Below, in pieces: positions 1-5,439 of a stretch of 7,949 nt of DNA. Made by a program: the position numbers and the translations under genes. The notes beneath the pieces were generated by a model. It was not told the origin of the DNA and searched no databases. It saw only the letters and a program-made list of their open reading frames with translations. Each line of letters opens with the position of its first letter. Within the stretch, counting starts at the first letter, position 1. The stretch is from Pseudomonadota bacterium (GTDB lineage Bacteria; Verrucomicrobiota; Verrucomicrobiia; Chthoniobacterales; UBA6821): assembly GCA_009928265.1 (NCBI GenBank), contig RFPR01000094.1, positions 1-7,949 on the forward strand. Reading direction: 5' to 3'.

Positions 1-440
1 AACTCGACCCCTCCGGAATGCCAGCCTCCCTCGCCCCTGCCATCACCACCAAACTCCTGAAAGAGGAGATGGGCTTTCGCGGCCTCGTCATGACCGACGA
101 CCTCGACATGGGTGCGATCCTGAACCACTACGGATTCGACGAGATGATCCGTCTCGGACTCGCCGCAGGGAACGACCTCCTGATGATTTGCCACCGGACG
201 GAACTCGCTGAACAGGCCGCCAAGGTGCTGGAAACATGCCCCGCAGACCAACTCGAACGCGCCTCTGCCTCGATCGCTGCATTCAAGGCCAAGCTTGCTT
301 CCCCCACTCCATTCAGTGAAGAGGCCTTTCGGAAACTCGACCAAGGAGTCTGGGATCTTCGCGTTGCCACGCTCGGCGCTGAGCAGGCGGCCCAACGCAG
401 TCCCGAGGACGGCAAGCGTTCCCCGGTTGAAACGTACTAA
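1..440 (+). CDS. Glycoside hydrolase family 3 / NagZ-like beta-N-acetylhexosaminidase, C-terminal part (5' truncated)
   Basis: The frame is open from base 3, so the gene starts outside the window; 145 residues and the TAA stop are visible. The start of the visible part carries the family signature: PASLAPAI, then KEEMGFRGLVMTDDLDMGAI. The Asp in TDDL corresponds to the catalytic nucleophile of NagZ-type GH3 enzymes. It is followed by GLAAGNDLLMICH, the usual strand near the end of the TIM barrel. The family removes beta-1,4-linked GlcNAc or related sugars, most often from peptidoglycan fragments during cell-wall recycling. The KHFPGHG-like block and the His-Asp acid/base dyad would lie upstream and cannot be checked. 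The remaining roughly 80 residues are Ala/Glu-rich helix, so no extra C-terminal domain is present. It lies 18 bases before the next gene in the same direction, a possible operon. The family call is secure; the substrate is inferred. Confidence 0.9.
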   Translation, partial: LDPSGMPASLAPAITTKLLKEEMGFRGLVMTDDLDMGAILNHYGFDEMIRLGLAAGNDLLMICHRTELAEQAAKVLETCPADQLERASASIAAFKAKLASPTPFSEEAFRKLDQGVWDLRVATLGAEQAAQRSPEDGKRSPVETY

Positions 441-458
441 GGCAGGGACAACCGTAGC

Positions 459-890
459 ATGTCCGAACGGAATCCAGTCCATGCCGTGCGGATGATTCTG
501 CTAGTGGCCCTGATGGCCCTGCTTCCCGGATGCGCCACCGAATATCATGACTTTGCCCGGACTGCAGTGATGACTGGCGCGGGTGGAGAAAAGACCACAC
601 TCCATGGCATCGATCTCTGGACAGCGGGACTCCCTCCCCGAAAATTCGAAGTCATCGGACTGATCACCGATAACCGCCCCTGCGGTATGATTGCGATGTG
701 CACGAGACACTACCAGATCGCTTCGCTCGCCAAGCGACGCGGAGGTGATGCGCTGATCCTGAAATTCGATCGTTCAGGAATGCGTTGGCGGGCTCCAGTA
801 AGCTCACCTCAGAGCGACTCCGGAACAGATCTGATGACCACCCCCATTAAACAGGAAGTCAGCAAATATTTCCTCATCCGTTATTTCTGA
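459..890 (+). CDS. Small putative lipoprotein of unknown function
   Basis: This 143-residue protein has a clear lipoprotein signal: a basic n-region (R4, H8, R11), a hydrophobic core ILLVALMALL and lipobox LPGC with the acylated Cys at 25. The residue after the Cys is Ala, which would usually send it to the outer membrane in a Gram-negative cell. The start at 459 is preferred over the internal ATG at 492 because it supplies the basic n-region and has a purine-rich GGCAGGG about 11 bases upstream, the best ribosome-binding site in the window. The mature part contains HGIDLWTAGLPPRKFEVIGLI and, later, AKRRGGDALILKFD. These recall small conserved lipoproteins with a YbjQ-like theme, where a redox- or metal-type function is not established. 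Two cysteines lie in the middle (CGMIAMC). No enzyme motif is recognised, and I do not assign a function. Confidence 0.85.
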   Translation: MSERNPVHAVRMILLVALMALLPGCATEYHDFARTAVMTGAGGEKTTLHGIDLWTAGLPPRKFEVIGLITDNRPCGMIAMCTRHYQIASLAKRRGGDALILKFDRSGMRWRAPVSSPQSDSGTDLMTTPIKQEVSKYFLIRYF

Positions 891-925
891 CCGGCCTTTT
901 CTCAGATTTGTCTTAGCTCGTTTGA

Positions 926-1648
926 TCAGGCCGTAATCACGGCAGCGGTCAAAGGAAACAGGCTCGGGGAAATGAATTCGCACTCCCTCCATGAGGGCCT
1001 AACTGTCTCAGGCTCCTCCTCCGGAATGCCATAGATCAGGGAATCATTATTCCGATAGGGGATGCCATATGCCTCAAGCATCATGCACATCTCGTCGAGA
1101 CACCGGTGGCGAAATCCTCCGGCGATTTCAGGAATGCAGCCGTCCAATGACTTCAACCAGGGAACCATCCCCCCCTCAAAGAGATACGGCATAGCGACCG
1201 CCCCTGAGAGCATCTCATTCCAAGCGTCGGGGGAGCAGTCCCAGAAGCCCTCAAAGTCCTCGTGCGAGGAGGCCACGATCCGCTCCAGAATGGGTCTCGG
1301 GATCCTGGAACTATCCTCAACCCCCTCCTTCCCATCCACCATGAGGTGCCGAAGGATCATGGTGGCCACCGTCCGTTCACGTCCGGAGCGAAAGAGATGG
1401 GAAACCCAGCCGAAGTTCTTACGGATCAATTTCAAATGCCCCACCGGAAACCCCTGTTGCACGCACCAGGAGATCAGACGCTCCTGCGAATCCCCAAGTT
1501 CCTCACCTTCCAGAGAGAGGATGTCATTGTAGATGAAATGAACCTCTTCGCCGTCCCGGACAGCCTTCATGATACGCTCCCTCAACGGATCGAGCAGATG
1601 AGCAAACGCCTCCTCATAGGCGGGTTGGAAATCGATACAGAGGAGCAT
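926..1648 (-). CDS. Conserved-looking hypothetical protein, 240 residues, unrecognised
   Basis: I do not recognise this protein. It has no signal peptide or membrane segment and is probably cytosolic. The N-terminus alternates strand and helix in the manner of a Rossmann-like or nuclease-like fold: strand MLLCIDFQPAY with an early Asp, a charged helix, strand EEVHFIYND, then HLKLIRKN. That pattern is shared by NYN/PIN-type nucleases and isochorismatase-like hydrolases, but I cannot place it in either. The C-terminal third has CLDEMCMMLEAYGIPYRNNDSLIYG, a helix followed by a strand. The protein is acidic, rich in Trp and Cys, and long enough to be a real gene; the opposite strand carries only weaker open frames. 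The ATG at 1648 is preceded by a pyrimidine-rich stretch without a Shine-Dalgarno sequence. It is transcribed toward the lipoprotein gene, with only 35 bases between the stops, and lies downstream of the tRNA. Confidence 0.72.
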   Translation of the reverse strand: MLLCIDFQPAYEEAFAHLLDPLRERIMKAVRDGEEVHFIYNDILSLEGEELGDSQERLISWCVQQGFPVGHLKLIRKNFGWVSHLFRSGRERTVATMILRHLMVDGKEGVEDSSRIPRPILERIVASSHEDFEGFWDCSPDAWNEMLSGAVAMPYLFEGGMVPWLKSLDGCIPEIAGGFRHRCLDEMCMMLEAYGIPYRNNDSLIYGIPEEEPETVRPSWRECEFISPSLFPLTAAVITA

Positions 1649-1699
1649 TAGGGAAAAAACGGGGTGCGCGGGCCGGAGACTCTAGCCGAAGAATGGAGC

Positions 1700-1720
1700 A
1701 CGTCATGCAGTAAATGACGT
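1700..1720. repeat. Perfect 7-bp inverted repeat, ACGTCAT-N7-ATGACGT
   Basis: The two arms are exact reverse complements separated by seven bases. The element sits between the 3' end of the tRNA-Arg and the start of the 240-residue protein, 52-72 bases upstream of that start. On the + strand it runs into TTTT, but no + strand gene ends nearby. On the - strand it is not followed by a T-tract, so a standard intrinsic terminator is unlikely in either direction. It could be a binding site for a dimeric regulator of the 240-residue gene, or a processing/termination hairpin for the tRNA transcript. Confidence 0.45.
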
Positions 1721-1734
1721 TTTGCGGAAGAAAA

Positions 1735-1806
1735 TGACCCCGGCGGGAATCGAACCCACATCAAAGGTTTAGGAAACCTCTATTCTATCCGTTGAACTAC
1801 GGGGTC
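1735..1806 (-). tRNA. tRNA-Arg, anticodon CCU
   Basis: Read on the - strand, the 72 bases fold into a complete cloverleaf. The acceptor stem is GACCCCG/CGGGGTC with A as discriminator. The D stem is GTTC/GAAT with loop AACGGATA. The anticodon stem is GAGGT/ACCTT around loop TTCCTAA, so position 33 is U and the anticodon is CCU, followed by A37. The variable loop is four bases, and the T arm is GTGGG/CCCGC around TTCGATT. It therefore reads the rare arginine codon AGG. The 3' CCA is not encoded: the discriminator is followed directly by TTTT. The tRNA lies between the CorC-type gene and the 240-residue gene in the same direction. tRNA-Arg genes are common island insertion sites, but I see no integrase or duplicated 3' end in this window. 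Confidence 0.97.
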
Positions 1807-1820
1807 TTGGAACGCGATCC

Positions 1821-1849
1821 TCAATAGCAGAGCCCTTGAGGAAGGGCAA
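1821..1849 (-). promoter_or_regulatory. Weak candidate promoter for the tRNA-Arg
   Basis: On the - strand TTGCCC (1849-1844) and TATTGA (1826-1821) are separated by 17 bases and lie about 15 bases upstream of the mature 5' end of the tRNA. The -35 matches the sigma-70 consensus at four of six positions and the -10 at only three. The -35 overlaps the hairpin at 1832-1847, so the two calls compete. Placement is the main support. Confidence 0.25.
1832..1847 (-). terminator. Compact hairpin after the CorC-type gene, possible weak terminator
   Basis: GCCCTT and AAGGGC form a perfect 6-bp stem around a 4-base loop, 24 bases beyond the stop codon of the CorC-type gene on the - strand. The sequence that follows the stem on that strand is TCTGCTATT, not a true U-tract, so intrinsic termination would be inefficient. 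It may separate the mRNA from the tRNA, or mark a processing point in a read-through transcript. Confidence 0.35.
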
Positions 1850-1871
1850 CGAAGGCTTCACTCCGGATCAT

Positions 1872-3188
1872 TTAATCCGTTGTCGTACCGACTTCCTCTG
1901 CAAGCGCTGATCGGGTGATGAGAAGTTTGTCGATGCGCTGGCGTTCCATGGAGACGATCTCAAAGCGAAAGGACTTCCAAGAGACTTTCTCTCCCTCCTC
2001 GGGAATATGACCAAGGTGGTGAAGGACGAAGCCGCCGATAGTCTGGAAGCGATTCTCGGCTTCGTCCTCGCCTGGAAGATCAAGACCGATCTCACGGGCC
2101 GTTTCCTCGAAGTCGACCTGGGCGTCGACCAGCCAGCTGTCATCGTCGCGACGGATAATCTCAGGGTAGTGCTGGCGAACGCCCCGCTCGGGTAATCTCC
2201 CCACGATTGCCTCAACCACATCCTTGAGAGTGACCATCCCCTCGACGACACCGAACTCGTCGACAACGAGAGCAACATGGCGTCGGATTTTCCGGAACTC
2301 CTCGATAAGGCGGGTGGCTGTCATCGTGGCAGGCACGAAGAGCGGAGGATTGAGAACGTCAAGCAAGCGGACGGATCCGGTCATGGAAAGATTCGCCCAA
2401 AGGGATTTCACCGAGACGATGCCGCGGATGTTGTCATGGGTTCCCTGAAAGACGGGATAGTCGGAATGCCCTGCTCCGGCGATCCGGCGCCAGTTCACCT
2501 CGTCAGGTTCGTCCAGATCGAGCCAAGTGACGCGGGAGCGGGGTGTCATGAGTTCCGCGGCTGACTGCTCGTCAAGATCGAGTACGCCCTCCACCATCTC
2601 CTTTTCGACACGATCAAAAGCTCCGGACTCCAGTCCCTCGTCGAGGATCTGAAGCACCTCCTCCTCGCTTTGCTCGGCGGTGCGCTTGGAGTCGATTCCC
2701 AATATGGCCAGTGACGAGGCCACACAGGACCATCCCAACTCGGCCAGTGGATCGATCCAGATAGTCAACCAACGTGCGGATTTGGCGAGCGCACGGACCG
2801 GCAGAGAGTCATGGAAGACTTCTCCCATTGCACGAGGTAGCAGGATTCCAAACAGCAGGATCAGGAAGGAGAGAGCCGTGGCAGCAATGCCGATTGCGAT
2901 GGCAGAAACCCCGGAACTGGAAAGAGATGGCAGGGAAAGAAGCCCCCTGGCTGTCAGGATCGAGGAGAGGGTGAAAAGAAATACAGAGGCAAGGCGCAGT
3001 CCAGGTCTGGGGCGGGAACCCGTTCCAAGGAAGGATGAAATCCCCTCGGAGTCGCCGCGTCGCTTGAGGAGGACCACATCGGAGAGAACGCAGATCCCAC
3101 CAAGGAGTATCAAGATGACCGGAACCAGGAAGATACCAAGGATCTGTTCGGTAACGAGAAGAGGCTGAAAGGCGTCGTTGCTCTGCAT
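1872..3188 (-). CDS. CNNM/CorC (HlyC/TlyC) family membrane protein with two CBS domains
   Basis: The 438-residue protein has the full order of this family. Hydrophobic segments at about 11-35, 64-82 and 92-118 form the N-terminal DUF21/CNNM-like membrane part. The acidic linker EEEVLQILDEGLESGAFD leads into EKEMVEGVLDLDEQSAAELMTPR (about 195-217), the hallmark entry into the CBS pair. CBS1 includes YPVF and IRGIVSVKSL; CBS2 includes VALVVDEFGVVEGMVTLKDVVEAIVG (about 305-330). Residues 345-425 match the CorC_HlyC C-terminal domain (IGGFVLHHLGHIPEEGEKV). Family members are inner-membrane proteins tied to Mg2+/Co2+ export or Mg2+ balance, with CBS domains sensing adenine nucleotides. The membrane part looks divergent from the usual DUF21 sequence, so transport itself is less certain than the cytosolic half. 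The ATG shares one base with the stop of the upstream HAD gene (TAATG) and has no Shine-Dalgarno, which suggests translational coupling. Confidence 0.93.
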   Translation of the reverse strand: MQSNDAFQPLLVTEQILGIFLVPVILILLGGICVLSDVVLLKRRGDSEGISSFLGTGSRPRPGLRLASVFLFTLSSILTARGLLSLPSLSSSGVSAIAIGIAATALSFLILLFGILLPRAMGEVFHDSLPVRALAKSARWLTIWIDPLAELGWSCVASSLAILGIDSKRTAEQSEEEVLQILDEGLESGAFDRVEKEMVEGVLDLDEQSAAELMTPRSRVTWLDLDEPDEVNWRRIAGAGHSDYPVFQGTHDNIRGIVSVKSLWANLSMTGSVRLLDVLNPPLFVPATMTATRLIEEFRKIRRHVALVVDEFGVVEGMVTLKDVVEAIVGRLPERGVRQHYPEIIRRDDDSWLVDAQVDFEETAREIGLDLPGEDEAENRFQTIGGFVLHHLGHIPEEGEKVSWKSFRFEIVSMERQRIDKLLITRSALAEEVGTTTD

Positions 3189-3958
3189 TACTGGGCTGAA
3201 ATGAGTCCGGCCAGACGGGAAGGAGAAACCTCGGACAGCGTGGTCACGGCGAGATCACAATCGAGGAGGGATTCCAACGGATTGGTGGTAGCGACACCGA
3301 CAACCTTCATCCCGCCACGGCGTGCGGCTTCGATTCCGGCAAAGGCATCCTCCACGACAATGCATTGCCCGGGACTGAGATTAAGGCTGGCCGCTCCTTT
3401 CAAAAAAACTTCCGGGTCGGGTTTGCCATGGGTCACATCACTGCCACAGACCACAGCATCGAACAGGACGTCCAGACCGGTGACGGCAAAGAGTGCATCA
3501 AGATTTCCACGCGGGGTGCTCGATCCGACGGCACGCGGAATACCTGCCTCCTTAAGTGCCGTGAGAAGTTCCCTTGCACCGGGAAGGACCAGCACACCCT
3601 CGGTGGCAACCAACTCCCGATAGAGTTCCTCCTTGCGGTCAGCAAGACGTCTCACCTCGACAAGGTCCTGAGTCCAACCGAGCGCTGGAATGATGACCTC
3701 GTTCTTTTTGCCAAATCCCGCCTTGAAATGCCCTTCAGGAAGGGTAAGGCCCTCCTCAGCGGCAAGAAGTTCCCAGGAACGCTCATGCTGAGAGGAGGAG
3801 TCGATGATGACGCCGTCCCAGTCGAAAAGTACTCCCCATGATGATTGCACGGCAGGATGAAAGGGGATGAGACGGGTTGTGCGCAATGGGATTCTTGGGG
3901 TTGCAGAACGGCCGAGAGCACATGAAACTCCGTAATCCATGTGTTTCTTCAGGGTCAT
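3188..3958 (-). CDS. HAD-superfamily hydrolase, beta-phosphoglucomutase-like subfamily
   Basis: All four HAD motifs are present. Motif I is GVLFDWDGVIIDS with the nucleophile and acid Asp at 46 and 48. Motif II is VGSSTPRG (Ser/Thr about 146-148), motif III the Lys of GKPDPEVF (K179), and motif IV VVEDAFAGIEAARRGGMKVVGVATT (E203, D204). A helical cap lies between motifs I and II, as in the beta-PGM/GPH/CbbY-like phosphatases. It should be a soluble Mg2+-dependent phosphatase or phosphomutase; the substrate cannot be read from sequence. The start is doubtful. The longest frame begins at 3958 with AAGGA about 11 bases upstream, but its first 36 residues are basic and unlike the fold, and it overlaps the divergent protease gene by 20 bases. 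ATG at 3940 or GTG at 3850 are alternatives; the last would leave a normal divergent promoter gap. The stop overlaps the start of the CorC-type gene. Confidence 0.9.
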   Translation of the reverse strand: MTLKKHMDYGVSCALGRSATPRIPLRTTRLIPFHPAVQSSWGVLFDWDGVIIDSSSQHERSWELLAAEEGLTLPEGHFKAGFGKKNEVIIPALGWTQDLVEVRRLADRKEELYRELVATEGVLVLPGARELLTALKEAGIPRAVGSSTPRGNLDALFAVTGLDVLFDAVVCGSDVTHGKPDPEVFLKGAASLNLSPGQCIVVEDAFAGIEAARRGGMKVVGVATTNPLESLLDCDLAVTTLSEVSPSRLAGLISAQ

Positions 3959-5435
3959 CTGCCTGCTTTTCCTTCTGCAAGGGATCCCTTGTGGCCAATC
4001 AAAGGATCTTTCCGCAGAGGTATCATCGAAAAAATCACCATTCCCGGCCTTTGCTGCAAGCGTCGTGCGGATCGAGGTGGCCGACCAGAATCCTGACTAC
4101 CGTTCGCCATGGAATGCCGGCCGTGTTTCGGGGGGGATCGGCTCGGGATTCATTCTCGAGATTCCCGGTCGAGGCAAAAGGATCGTCACCAACGCCCATG
4201 TGGTGAGCAACGCTCGCTTCATCACGGTGACGCGGGAGGGTGTGAACCATCCCTTCCGTGCCAGAGCCGAATTCATCGGCCATGACTGCGATCTGGCAAT
4301 GATCGCGGTGGAGGATCCGGCTTTCTTCCAGGGTACACGCCCCCTAGCCCTTGGAGGTGTTCCGCCGCTTGAGAGCGCCGTCAGTGTCTATGGCTATCCT
4401 CTCGGCGGAGAGCGCATCAGCGTGACCCGCGGCATCGTTTCACGCATCGACAGCGAACTCTACACGCACTCCGGAGTCGACTCCCACCTCGCTATCCAGA
4501 TCGACGCGGCGATCAATCCAGGCAACAGCGGCGGCCCGGTGCTGCAGGATGGCAAGGTCGTCGGTGTCGCCTTCCAGGGATACTCCGGGGATGTCGCCCA
4601 GAATGTCGGGTTCATGATCCCCTCACCGGTCATTAAGCGCTTCCTTCAGGATCTCTCCAAAGGAAGCTACACCGGCTACACAGATCTCGCCGTGGGGATC
4701 GCCCCACTGATGAGTCCCACGGCCAGGAAGGCTTTGGGTGTACCCTTCGAGAACGCGGGCGTCCTCGTTACCGATGTCCACGAAAAGGGTTCGGCCAACG
4801 GCTTTCTGCGCAAGGACGACGTCTTACTCGCCATCGACGGGCATCCGGTCGCCTGTGACGGTCGCGTCGATCTTGACGGCGAGTCGGTCGATATGACGGA
4901 GGTCGTTGAGAGAAAATTTGATGGCGATAAAGTCCACTTCGACGTGCTCAGGGACGGGAAACGGATCGTAGTCGAGTTTCCCCTCCAAGGAACATGGCCC
5001 TTCCGGATGCAATCCAAGGCCTACGACGCGGCTCCCCGATACCTATTGCATGGAGGACTCCTGTTCCAGCCTCTCGACCGCAATCTCGTCGAGGTAATCG
5101 GAAACGGCGACCTCCGCGTCAGCAGAACATTCGACGAGTTTGTGGAGCGGCATCTCTACCTGAAACGTCCCGAGTATGTCGTGCTCAGCAGAATCCTTCC
5201 CGATCCAGTGAATGCTGACTGCGACGGACTCAGGACAGGGATCGTAGACACGATCAACGGTGTCACGATCCGCTCGCTTGGGGACGTCGCCGCAGCCTTC
5301 GCCCAACCGGCAAAGCATGATGTCATCATGCTGGAGGGAATCGGACTCCCCATTGTCCTCAGGCGGGCGGATGTCCTCTCGGCGAATCCCCGGATCATGA
5401 AAAACTATGGCATCGCCTCGGAACGCAACCTCTGA
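3939..5435 (+). CDS. Secreted HtrA/Deg-type serine protease with PDZ domain and plant-Deg-like C-terminal domain
   Basis: This 498-residue protein starts with a signal peptide (MCFFRVICLLFLLQGIPCGQ), probably cleaved by signal peptidase I. The trypsin-like domain (about 35-240) has an intact triad: H87 in VTNAHVV, D118 in DCDLAMI and S197 in NPGNSGGP. A PDZ domain follows (about 247-345, with ENAGVLVTDVHEKGSANGFLRKDDVLLAIDG). A second PDZ-like domain lies at about 365-498 (LLHGGLLFQPLDRNLVEV, YVVLSRILPDPVNADC, IVDTINGVTIRSL, IMKNYGIAS). The block GGERISVTRGIVSRID and the form of the last domain recall plant Deg9/Deg2 more than E. coli DegP. The likely role is periplasmic protein quality control. 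The start at 3939 is forced by a stop codon six bases before it and by the signal peptide; there is no Shine-Dalgarno. It is followed at once by its pseudoprotease paralogue. Confidence 0.95.
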   Translation: MCFFRVICLLFLLQGIPCGQSKDLSAEVSSKKSPFPAFAASVVRIEVADQNPDYRSPWNAGRVSGGIGSGFILEIPGRGKRIVTNAHVVSNARFITVTREGVNHPFRARAEFIGHDCDLAMIAVEDPAFFQGTRPLALGGVPPLESAVSVYGYPLGGERISVTRGIVSRIDSELYTHSGVDSHLAIQIDAAINPGNSGGPVLQDGKVVGVAFQGYSGDVAQNVGFMIPSPVIKRFLQDLSKGSYTGYTDLAVGIAPLMSPTARKALGVPFENAGVLVTDVHEKGSANGFLRKDDVLLAIDGHPVACDGRVDLDGESVDMTEVVERKFDGDKVHFDVLRDGKRIVVEFPLQGTWPFRMQSKAYDAAPRYLLHGGLLFQPLDRNLVEVIGNGDLRVSRTFDEFVERHLYLKRPEYVVLSRILPDPVNADCDGLRTGIVDTINGVTIRSLGDVAAAFAQPAKHDVIMLEGIGLPIVLRRADVLSANPRIMKNYGIASERNL

Positions 5436-5439
5436 CGCC

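Noticed and set aside
892..933. CGGCCT and AGGCCG as a bidirectional terminator between the convergent genes
   Set aside because: The stem is 6 bp with a loop of about 30 bases, overlaps a stop codon and has no proper T-tract.
1062..1651. Open frames of 156 and 129 residues on the + strand
   Set aside because: They are antisense to the 240-residue gene, which has the more protein-like strand/helix pattern; some doubt remains because that gene is itself unrecognised.
1735..1806. tRNA-Arg as the edge of an integrated island
   Set aside because: No integrase, transposase or duplicated tRNA 3' end is visible, and gene style does not change across it.
1868..2278. 136-residue open frame on the - strand inside the CorC-type gene
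   Set aside because: It is Ser/Arg-rich, has no family motif and lies in another frame of a gene with clear CBS and CorC domains.
2680..3168. 162-residue open frame on the + strand
   Set aside because: It is antisense to the membrane part of the CorC-type gene and has Arg/Pro/Ser-biased shadow composition without motifs.
3201..3841. Two open frames on the + strand of 140 and 158 residues
   Set aside because: Both are antisense to the HAD gene, whose four catalytic motifs prove the real frame.
3939..4001. Possible lipobox at Cys 18 of the active protease
   Set aside because: The residues before it are GIP; Pro at -1 does not fit signal peptidase II, so a normal secretory signal is more likely.
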